Source: Neurospora crassa OR74A
Lineage: Eukaryota > Ascomycota > Sordariomycetes > Sordariales > Sordariaceae
NCBI RefSeq assembly: GCF_000182925.2
Contig: NC_026506.1
Span: 62,001 to 126,000, forward strand
Direction: 5' to 3'
DNA length: 64,000 nt
Shown: one piece after another, positions 55,090 through 64,000 of the stretch
How the letters are laid out: every line of letters starts with the position of its first letter
Numbering within the stretch: position 1 is the first letter of the stretch
Notes under the pieces: model-generated
The model's database searches: none
Told to the model about the DNA's origin: nothing
Seen by the model: the letters and a program-made list of their open reading frames with translations, nothing else
Translations under genes and position numbers: made by a program

Positions 55090-55399
55090 TGATGTGGGAG
55101 TATTATATATATTATTAGATTAATTAATTAGAGTAGATTAGGTATAGTTGTAATTATACTTACCCCCGATGGAGGTACTGGTATGCTTAGGTACTGGCGT
55201 GCCTAGGCACGTGCCTTGGTATGTGCCTAGTGAGCCCGGTCGCTGGACCTGCAGTATAGCCCGCAGACTAGCGATAAGATAAGGGAATTCCTATAAAGGG
55301 ATTCCCGTGCGGGGCAGCCTTCGGCTACGCCTTTCTTCCTCCATCATCTTCTTCTTTAATATTACAGATTGTATCAAGCATCGTGGTATTACCCCATCA
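55090..55399 (+). repeat. Gypsy 3' LTR
   Basis: 310 bp, starting TGATGTGGGAG and ending ACCCCATCA, followed by ATTAG (55400-55404). The first ~110 bp are strongly C-to-T/G-to-A mutated relative to the 5' LTR, while the segment from about 55215 onward is nearly identical, including GATAAGATAAG at 55273-55283. Confidence 0.92.
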
Positions 55400-58216
55400 A
55401 TTAGCTTTAATAAATTATTTATATTCTAAATCCCAAATATAGAAGATTCGTTTATTTAAGTCCGTATATCCTACTAAGTAACCTCTTCTTAAATATATAG
55501 TAAATTTATCACTTTAAACCCGCTTCTACTTCTTAATATAGTAGTATACCGTACAATAGTATATCCGAAGATATTTAATATTAAGTTTAGGATTTAAAAT
55601 ACCTATAGTACAGTTAAAGACTTCGTATAGATTAATATATTTATTATTAGCCTTTATAGGAAGAAGGTTTATAATTTTAATTACTAAATTAATTACTAAA
55701 GGCTATAATTCAATAGGGATACTATATTAGATAATCGTAGCTCTCGCTTTCTCTATTATTACTTTTCCTATTTATTCTAGTACGCCGTTTATCCAAAGGG
55801 TATATACTAGTATTTTTATAATTTCAATACCTTCTTATTATAATTATACAATAATTTTATTATTCTAGAAATCCTTAGAACTAAAATTAAATTTTATACC
55901 TCTATCTAAGCTAAGTATCTTTACTTTTAAGCCCGTTTAAAGTTCCACCTATCGCTTCTATTTTTTAATTATATTAAAGCCTTCGCTTTTATTTTTTATA
56001 CCTTTAATCCAGTAAAAGCCTAATATTATATATACGAAATGTATAATATATTTTATACCTAGATAGCCAGCTATATTATAATTCTATATATTAATTCTTA
56101 CGAATTCCAATAGTATAATTATTACTAAGTTCGAAGTCCTATAAATTATATTTATTAATTTATTCCAAATACAAGTATTGTATTCCGATCTCCTAGCATT
56201 AGCCAGCTTAATACTAGTATCTTTATAAGCTTTTAATACCTATTCCTTTCCTATATATATAAATCTTCGGTATATTATTTTATAGTTAATAGATGCTATT
56301 AGAGTTAATTTTGGTGCTTAAGCCCTATATTTCTTATTAATATCCGGAGGTGGCTTAGTTAGTAATATTAGTAAGTTCCTAACCCAATTGTATTAGACTT
56401 CCTCCTACCTCTTCTTTAATATAATTATATTAGTTTCTATTAACTATACTATACTATTATCGAGAAGACCGGTCGTTGTAATTAGGTTAGCTAGTATTAA
56501 TAGGCAGAGTATAACATCTTTAATCTCAATTAATATCCGTTTCCCGGTCGTAGTAAGCAAATTCAGTTCCACCACTCCTATATAATATAATTTAATCTTC
56601 TTACTATTACCGACCTAATAGGTAATTGGTTTAGGTAGGGGATGTAATTCTATAAACTATTTAACGTCGTTAAATATATTAGAATTATTATTACTATCGA
56701 ATAGTATTATATTTTGTATTATAGTTCGTACCTTAGGAGTTTATTAGATTTTAACGAAGTTATATTGAATGCTATTTATTTAATAAATAGGTTCTAAAAC
56801 TATTAAGAGTTCTAGTGAAAATCCTCCTCGTCCCAGTTGTTATTAAAGGATAGTCCTCTAAGACTAAATAATAAGTTAGAATTAATATTAGAATTGGTAG
56901 TAATAGGAGGGTTATTAATATTAGTATTATTGCCGGCAATTATAGTAATAGTACTACCGGTTCCTTTTTTGAAGCTTATAGCCTTTATTTTATTCTTCTA
57001 GGTATCCGGGGCCTTATTAAGCTCGTACTACTAGTAATTTAGAATTCTAGGAATTTAGTAATAACTGCAAATATAATGCTTTAAGCCCTTAAAGATCCTT
57101 TTCTAATAGATATTATAATTAATATACTTCGGGCTATTATCCTTAGTCTTATTCTCCTTTACTATATCCTTAATTCTAATTTCAACTTTCGCTACAACTA
57201 TATTAGTATAGTTCTTCTAAGTATTAGCTAAGGTAGATAAACAGGCGAGGAATAATATAATTGTTATTTCGTTCTTATTTATATCTATAGCCTATAGTAT
57301 AGCTTCAATAGGAAAGGAATGTTTAATAGTATTAAATAAATTAGTTAGTTCGACTATTTTATTAATCTTATATCCAATATCCTTTATATATTTATATAAA
57401 GTTTACCAACGTATTAGGAAGGCTTCTAAAGTAATAAACGAAGTATATTTAATAATTTAATATTTATCAAGAATATTATTCTTAGCCTTATTAATAATAC
57501 TAGAAATACTACTCTTAATAAAGTTGAAAAGATATTTAGGGTTATTATTATCTTCGTCCTAACTATTAATAGACAAGGTATTCTAAATCTTTTTATTACG
57601 AATTATAGAATAAATAATAGTTATAGTTTTAACGCAATCTATATACTATTAATATTAGCGTTTCTCATCCTCTACTTTAATTATATTATTAATCTTAAGT
57701 TTAGGGATATTAATAGTAATATAAATCTTCAAATTATAAGAGGTAAATTTAACCTTTAAAGTACGAACCTAAATATCGATATTGGACTCGCCTTTAAGGG
57801 CGATTAAAGTAGCAATATTAAAAGATATAGTATTTTGTCTATTATTATAAATAACGAGCTTATTTTAGTGTAAAATTCTAGTAGCAATTTTTATTTATTT
57901 CGTTGCTTAATAGATTTTAGTTTTTAAAAGTTTATTATTTAATAATAAGGAGATTATTGTATAAAAGGACTTATCAATAAAAGAAAGGGGTACTTATGTA
58001 CAGTATATACTCGATATTGCGATACTACAGTTTTAAATAGACTCGCGCTTAAATAGTATCGCTCGTTTTTTCGTTTTAGGTTAATTCGCGCTCAAAATAG
58101 TATTGCTTATCTTTTTATTCTTTATAACTTGCACTTAAAGGGTATCGCTTATCGTCTTATTCTAGTATTCTTAAATAGCTATACGCAGCATTACAATACA
58201 GAATATTGCGTATAGA

Positions 58217-58228
58217 GGGCTTATAACC
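58217..58228 (-). other. Copia primer-binding site (internal initiator-tRNA type)
   Basis: Directly inside the 5' LTR, the minus strand reads GGTTATAAGCCC. Copia-type elements commonly prime from a half-molecule of initiator tRNA-Met, whose anticodon region is complementary to GGTTATGAGCCC. The single difference is a G-to-A transition, as RIP would cause. Confidence 0.65.
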
Positions 58229-58413
58229 TCTTGGACTCGTAGGTATAAGAAGCGTAATAATTGTACTAAGTTAAGAACGAGAAAGGAAAAGAACTATAGA
58301 GGGCTAAAATACATAGTGGTGGCGCCCTAATGGGCCCCACATATGACCGAGCAATTCGGGCAGGCCCAATGCCAGTGAATGGCAGTCTGGGCGTTCCATA
58401 CCACACCACAACA
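58229..58413 (-). repeat. Copia 5' LTR (right copy)
   Basis: 185 bp, the same length as the left copy and colinear without gaps. It is flanked outside by CTTTT (58414-58418) and inside by the primer-binding site at 58217-58228. Confidence 0.92.
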
Positions 58414-59812
58414 CTTTTCTTTAATGCCAAACCTGGATGCCAAATTCGGCTAATGTCCTAACAGCTTTTGCTGCGTTCACTACCACGCTCTATTAGGGAG
58501 CTATCTGAACTTACACCCCCAACCACTGCAATGTCTAAGTGGGCCAATTCCTTTCTTCTTCCTGCTGTCCCCTCGGTCGTTTACGAGTGTCACTTTTCCC
58601 CGCGGCACCAGCACTCAACTCCCGCCCGTTGAATTTCAACAAGATCCACTTTCCATCATCCTCACCAGGCAACAGGGGCATTCCGTCTCCATCCTCTGCG
58701 TGAAGCCGGCTTCAGACCTCTGTTCATTGTCTCGTGACAGACTCTCGTCACGGTGGGCCATGAATCAGAAGGCTTCAACGTTCCGAAACCAAACATGGCC
58801 CGAACCCACCCACAGCATCCGCCCCATCCACACCATCCATGCCCGTCTTCTCCTCCTCCAGAAAAGGGTACTTCGGCCGAAGCTATCAGAACGATCATCA
58901 GTCACGCCCCTGCCGATCAACATCGTTACATATGTACCTCGTTTGCAAGGTCTCAGTCTTTGCTGGAGTTCTCGCTGGGAGACTGGAGGCCAGCAAGCTT
59001 CGGCGTTATCGGTTATTTCCTTTCCTGTCTCCTCGTGGCAATTGTTTGACATACTGTAATTGTCTCATCACGGGACGTGCCGTTGTCTTTCCATTTTGCT
59101 TGATGTGTCAGACCATACTTTCCTTCGGGTCCCCGTTCCCAGTCTGGTTCTGCTTCGGATGTTGTTGACGAGTGTGTTGACTGCTTCAAGCACTGTTTGT
59201 TCTCTGGCTGCCACCTGACCACCCCCGCCTGTTGTGTTAGCTTGACGAGACTCTTGTTATCTTTGGCACATTTTATGATATCGGCCTGTTTCTTTTTCTT
59301 GCGCTCTTCGTTTGTCTCGTCACTCTGTCATGACTGAACAGTAACTAAGTTGTGCGCATATCCAGCAACTTATCCGCTCTGATTCTTCCAAACAATCCGT
59401 TTACATTGCCTTATCCTTTCACAGTGGCCTCTTCATGGAAGTAATGCCTGTGTTCCCGGACTAGTTGCCCATTACTTAAGTGCTCAAGTGAGTCTGGAAA
59501 TTAAAAGAGTGGCTTCATCTCTGCTTTTTTATACCAGTCACAGTAGGACACAGATTTTCATTTGGGATTTATTTGATAAGCTTTCATTGACTTTTGAGCT
59601 CACTACGAAGGAGAGGACCGAAACTGGTCATGAAGTCTCCCGTAATGGCCGAGTTAAGCACCAACCCTCTGCTGAAAGATCTACGAGAATCTCTTCAAGG
59701 GGAGATTGACTATACTCTGCCACATACAACTGAAGCGCTGGACCCATTTGCGTAGGGTACCAAGCAGGCAGTGTGGCTCAAATATTACATTATCTTACAT
59801 ATGCGATGCCCC
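58414..59812. other. Intergenic region between the copia element and the MYND-finger gene
   Basis: The first five bases are the copia target duplication. The rest returns abruptly to normal composition. Overlapping open frames on both strands at 58662-59222 show no recognisable domain. Most of the stretch would be downstream (3') flank of the MYND-finger gene. Confidence 0.5.
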
Positions 59813-62800
59813 TTACTTTCCATTCTTCTTGTCCTCCTGCTTCTCATTTCCCTTCACTTTCTGCTTGCCATTTACAGCATTAGCACCAGCACCAAGATCA
59901 CATTCCTTCTTGTGCCTCTTCCAATCCGCCACCTGGCACTCCTTCGAACAATACCGTGCTTCCTTGCACTTGGAGCACTGATTCAAGCCGCCTCCATTCT
60001 CTCTGTTCTTTGGCTCGTTGCAAAAGTTGCACCTGTATCTCACCGTGGGCTTTGTGGTTGCCGTGGTGGGTGTGGATTTGGCATTAGCTGAAGCCGACTT
60101 GGTGCTAGCAGGAGACGGGGCTTGAACTGAAGATTGACCCGAGGTTGAAGGCCGCTTCGGATTCAGAGCCAAACGAGCGGCTTTAGCCACCAGAACTTGG
60201 GCCTGGGCCTGAGTCAAGCCAGTGCCAGTCGAAGCCGCAACCGGAGTTGAAGTCGAGGCTGGTTTCGGAGGTCGTATTTCGAGTGCTTTGGCGGACAAGG
60301 TCGAGCGAGTGCCAGTTGGGGCTATCGCTCGAGTCGGAACTGAGGCCGGAGCTGACCTTGTGGGGTTGGCTTGGATCTTGTTTGCAGATGGGAGCTGGCT
60401 GATGCCGGTTGTAGCCGGAGCCGGAGTCGAAGTCGAAACGGGAGCTCTGCCCGGAGCTGCTGCTGCTGAAGTTGTAACTGCACCCGGAGCGCCAGGAGTC
60501 ACACCTGTAACTGGACCAGTATGGGGGTAGAGCAGAGGATCCCAGCTCATCGGGTGCTGATACGGTTCTCCAAGCCCTGGACATCCAAACGGAAGACTGA
60601 TGGCCGCTCTAACAAGATACGGCCCGATCTCCTCCCATTGTGGAATTGGATAGTCTTCACTCACTGACCAACTCTTGGGCAGTCTACCCATGCTACACGA
60701 GCAAAACACCGGGTCATCCTTCCGGGACTGTACATGGTTCGCCACCGGTGCCCTCTGCTTCTTCTTGTACTCACAAGTTGGTCCATGCTCCCATGTATGG
60801 CCGCGACACCGCTCAGCAAAAGCAGGCAGAGCCTCTTTCCAAGTTCTCATGGACTGGGACATGACGGATTGATTATAAATAGGCATCGGGTCGCCGATGC
60901 TCCCGTCTGTCAAGTATCTGGGCAAGCTCTGGCGCAACTCTTTGGTGATCACCAGCACAGCGGTATCCAGTATCACCGTTCCATGAGCCAAGTCCAGACA
61001 GATGCCGTCTTTCGCAATAAAGATGACGATCCGTCTCATCCCATGTCTAGAATGTTCAGGTTGATTACCAGTGGCAGCACCCTCGCTCCAACTGACACTA
61101 CTGCCGGTGCCGCTGCCCATTTCCTTGCCGCAGTCAAGACAGTTTTCATGGCAAGTGCAATCCGGCGACTTCTGGCTGGGAGCAAAGTCGCACAGTGCAA
61201 ACACGCTCCTACATTGAGTATCCGGCGTCAACATGATATTCGGATTTATGTGCCTCCAGTCTGACTTCGGCCTCAGGATCCCGGCCGCCATGTCAAACAG
61301 CGTGGACAAGGTGATTTTGAACTCGAACCTGGCATGCTCGCCGGATGTTATGAGATACCGATTTAGAGCGTTAGCAAACTGTTCGTCTTTTTCCTTGAGC
61401 TGCTTCTCCTTTTCCTCGGGAGAAGCGTTTTTCGGGAGTGGATCAGCGATCTGAGAGAAATGCGAATGCATTGTGGCTTCGCGCCTGGAGAACTGGTAGT
61501 GGTGGTTTTGTAACTGCAACCACCAGAGGCAGAAGCGGTTAGTGCTGTGGAAGGAAGGGTCCGGGAGGCAGCCGATGAGAGGGCCACTTTGGCAGAGGCG
61601 GGGAAGGGTGTCGAGAGGATTACCGGAAGACGACGAGGGGGATGATAGAGAAGATGGATTGGAGGAATGCAGATATGGGAGTGACCAGTTCATGGGTTTC
61701 TGAGTGCTTTGCTCCAAATGGACGGGGTGCATGAAGGATGGGGTGAAGAACGTCCTCCAAGCGAAGGGTTCGATCGGAGTTTCGACGTCGATGAAGCCTT
61801 TGGACCGGCCAGCGCGGATTTTTTGCTTCTCATGGTTGGTGGGGAGCGGAATGTCGATGAGAAATATCACAGGACACAAGTGGGAGTTGTTGGAACCGTG
61901 GGAGAAGAATGAAGCGGTGGGGTCTCTGGAGATGATGAGGTGATAAGAGCAAGGGGTGACCGGCACGGAGCGGATTTTGCATTCCCTGTTTTCCAGTCTA
62001 TCCAGGAGACGGTCGGTGAGGAAGGTAATTCGCGTGCTGATCGAACTGATGCGTTGGTGGTTCTCGTCCAGCTTGGCCGTCATCATCGTCTTGACCGCGG
62101 GAGGCACGGGCTCCTAGTCCTGTGGCTCTTCCGTTAAACCGCACATCCTCGTCACTCCGCTTTGGTTTGGCATATGCTGACTGATGAACACAGACGAACC
62201 AGAACCCAAGTTAGCCTCAAAGACTTTTAGGTTCATCTTCAGAGTTCCTGATGCCATGAATGAAAGTTCGTTCCGCCCCGCAACATCGGGACCAATCGTA
62301 GGCACAACTTCAAGGGTGACCAACCCCGTCACTGCGTCCATCAACAAGATGCTGGTAGGAACCATGAAGCTGACGAAGAGGTCGCTCTGTCCTTCCCACC
62401 CAAGGGGATCTGTCTCGATGTTGAGCCTAAATCGAGGAGTGAAACGCCGTCCTTTGGTCTCGAGCTGGCCAAACCCCGTCTGCAGAGAAGCAAACAAGTG
62501 GCCAGGCAGGTTGGCGACAGGTTTATCTTCGTGGTCATGCGTAGGGCGGATGCAAGCCTGCAAAGCCGGGACGTATCGTGCAGGTATCTTTCCCCTGCCC
62601 CTTCCTCCGCCAGCTATTTCAGGTCTCAAGATGTTCAAACCTGTCTCCAAACTCAACATGATGGTTTTCAAAGTGAGGAGTGAGTGTCGGGGGATCCGCA
62701 CAGTAACTGCGAGGGAGCTCGGAATGTTGATCCACTGGTAGAGACTTGTGTTGTGCTTGCTGGCACTATGAATTGCCTCGTGGGCGGGGTTGTACACTCT

Positions 62801-64000
62801 CGGTTTGAGAAGGGCGTCGGGGTCGGGTATGGCGTGCTCAGGCGAGGAGTAGGCACCGAAATGGTGGAGGATGGTGCAGAGCTCTTGGTCGAAGGATCCT
62901 TGGGTTTCGACATAGTTGACGAGGGAGTGCTTGAGGGATTCAATCATCACCTCCATCGTATGGTGCCAGGCAATGGTCGGGCGCGAAGGCAATGCTGAGA
63001 AGAACGGGGAGAACGTGGCGGCTGAGGGGGTGATGATAGTGGATGCGGAAGATGACTCTGAGTCGCTCTCAGATGAGTCCGAGAAGCGAGAGCAGGGAAC
63101 GAGGTTGGGAACCGGGGACGAGGAAGGCTCGTATGGGTCTGATCGTTCGGGATTGACGTTGGCGTCGCGGTCGGAGGAGTTGGAAGTTGTGGCACTGTCG
63201 CGATGGCCGTCGTCGCCGTCTGCGGTTACTGCCGCCGAGTTGGTGGAAGTGGATGGATCGGGAGAAGAACGACAGGCTTCTATGGTCGAGGCGAGGATCT
63301 CACTAATCTCTCCATTAACCGAATCTCTGTCGGGCTCAGAAGACGTCTTTCTCATTTCGTCCAGAAATTCCGTGAAATCCATCTGCCCGATGGACTCATC
63401 CTCAGACGGATCAGTGGTTGGCAGTGGATCGCCGAGGATGACCACTCGCTCCTGAACAATCTTCAGAAGCGACGCAAAAGTCGCCCGATTGCATGTCCTT
63501 GGACTTAGCAACCTGAAGCCCACTCCATGCCTGTGAGTACTTCCTTCAACACCTGGGTCACCTGGGCCATCGCCATCGCCATCGGTTTTTCTCTCAAACA
63601 AGTACCTCGACTCATACATCCTCGAGTAAACTTGCAGCAGAAACTCCACAAGCTCATCAGCTTGAAACCGGATCTTGCGCAGTGGCATCTCCGTCCGCAT
63701 GTTTTCCCACCTCTCCTTCTGGTTGCGGAATTCACGCCGGAGCTCGAGGTCCCTTAGCACGAATGCCGCTTGCTGAAACGCCCTGGAATCAAGCATCTCC
63801 TCACGTATTTCCGGGGGGATGTTGCGTACATGTTCCGGGATATCTGCCTTGGCGGTGGTCTTCTTCTTCTGAGGTTTCTTTTTCTTCTTCGCCTTGCCTT
63901 TTCCTTTTCCTTTTCCCTGTTCCACCTCTTTGTCCTCCTCCTCCTCTTCTTCTTTTTCGCACTCTTCTGCCTTCAGAGCCTTCAAATGTTCAGAAAGCTC
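59813..64000 (-). CDS. MYND zinc-finger protein, 5'-partial, with an internal in-frame TAG or intron
   Basis: The frame is open from the right window edge to a TAG at 62116-62114, then continues in the same frame to 59813, about 1,390 codons. The C-terminus is a MYND finger: CNFC..CSKCKEARYC..C..DW..H..C (about 59880-59990), a Zn-binding protein-interaction module, followed by a Lys-rich tail. The N-terminal part has a Lys-rich low-complexity start, then a conserved-looking helical block (EIREEMLDSRAFQQAAFVLRDLELRREF in pieces) and long Ser/Asp-rich linkers. The middle of the second half has a Cys cluster (CTCHENCLDC). Only 30 bases separate the TAG from the next in-frame ATG (62086), too little for a separate promoter, so one gene is more likely than two. 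A 78-nt in-frame intron at 62114-62191 (weak donor GTGTTC, TTAAC branch, acceptor TAG) would remove the stop. Function unknown. Confidence 0.75.

Larger units (their letters stand above)
46717..55399 (+). mobile_element. Ty3/gypsy chromodomain LTR retrotransposon nested in the copia element
   Basis: 8,683 bp, flanked by ATTAG on both sides (46712-46716 and 55400-55404), with LTRs beginning TGATG and ending in CATCA. Plus-strand order fits gypsy: gag-like region (about 47.9-50.3 kb), then reverse transcriptase (VIDLRVLNSLTIPDNYPLPL at 52021-52080; YINNIVIAL near 52315-52340, where YIDD is expected; LLGFYINGLGL near 52455-52487), an integrase zinc-binding and core region (ILIDFIIGLP near 53811-53840; ISNYNRKFTS near 54028-54057), and a C-terminal chromodomain-like block (YYIK-KGYGYYDNY near 54814-54859). 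Nearly all frames are short because of transitions to stop codons. The gypsy insertion is younger than the copia insertion, because it interrupts it. Confidence 0.9.
43141..58413 (-). mobile_element. Ty1/copia LTR retrotransposon, minus strand, split by a nested gypsy element
   Basis: The ends are 185-bp LTRs flanked by the direct repeat CTTTT (43136-43140 and 58414-58418). Without the nested element and its duplication the copia element is about 6.6 kb. Read on the minus strand, the 5' LTR is at the right, followed by a tRNA-type primer site; gag and integrase remnants lie in 55.4-58.2 kb, and reverse transcriptase and RNase H in 43.3-46.7 kb. A polypurine tract (GGGGGGG on the minus strand, 43326-43332) adjoins the 3' LTR at left. 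The integrase C-terminus reads RGYLVGYTDLNKRIF near 55470. The reverse transcriptase reads VLLVLYINNFLIAA near 45065-45105, where copia elements have YVDD. Stops are throughout; the element is dead. Confidence 0.9.

Noticed and set aside
43330-58228. CRISPR-like or satellite array in the A+T-rich block
   Set aside because: Apparent short repeats (TATTA, AATAAT) come from A/T bias after RIP; no regular spacing or conserved unit is seen outside the LTR array and the gag repeat.

Overview
The window looks like a filamentous ascomycete chromosome, most likely a Sordariales species close to Neurospora or Sordaria. The reasons are short GT..AG introns of about 50-115 nt, GC-rich genes, and very A+T-rich transposon blocks in which almost every change is a C:G to T:A transition, as expected of RIP (repeat-induced point mutation). 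No database search was run; family calls rest on motifs read by eye.

Layout: (1) 1-16.3 kb is ordinary gene space: a 5'-partial EMP65/TAPT1-type membrane protein (+), a four-exon class I terpene synthase (-), a Ser/Arg/Lys-rich protein with one hydrophobic segment (-), a modin-like protein (-) and a DUF1264 protein (+). (2) 16.4-32.0 kb holds one very large gene (-) for a ferrichrome/ferricrocin-type nonribosomal peptide synthetase of about 5,141 residues. (3) 33.75-37.41 kb is a dead PIF/Harbinger DNA transposon with TAA target duplication. (4) 40.1-41.9 kb holds a SidA-type L-ornithine N5-monooxygenase (+). (5) 43.14-58.41 kb is a 15.3 kb nest: a Ty1/copia element on the minus strand (185-bp LTRs, CTTTT duplication) interrupted by an 8.7 kb Ty3/gypsy chromodomain element on the plus strand (LTRs of about 310-320 bp, ATTAG duplication), all heavily mutated. 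(6) 59.8-64 kb is a MYND zinc-finger protein (-), cut by the window edge.

Functionally, the monooxygenase and the NRPS form a divergent intracellular-siderophore pair: N5-hydroxylation of ornithine followed by peptide assembly. Consensus ATCWGATAA sites of the kind bound by fungal iron-responsive GATA repressors (SRE/SreA/Urbs1) lie upstream of the monooxygenase, and a second cluster lies downstream of it, next to the copia insertion. The second cluster may be the remains of a promoter whose gene was displaced by the transposon nest.

The strongest oddities are the three-level transposon history with intact target duplications, two acidic positions of the PIF catalytic triad changed by G-to-A transitions, a copia primer-binding site complementary to an internal part of initiator tRNA, an adenylation-free T-C unit inside the NRPS, and a single in-frame TAG in the MYND-finger gene.
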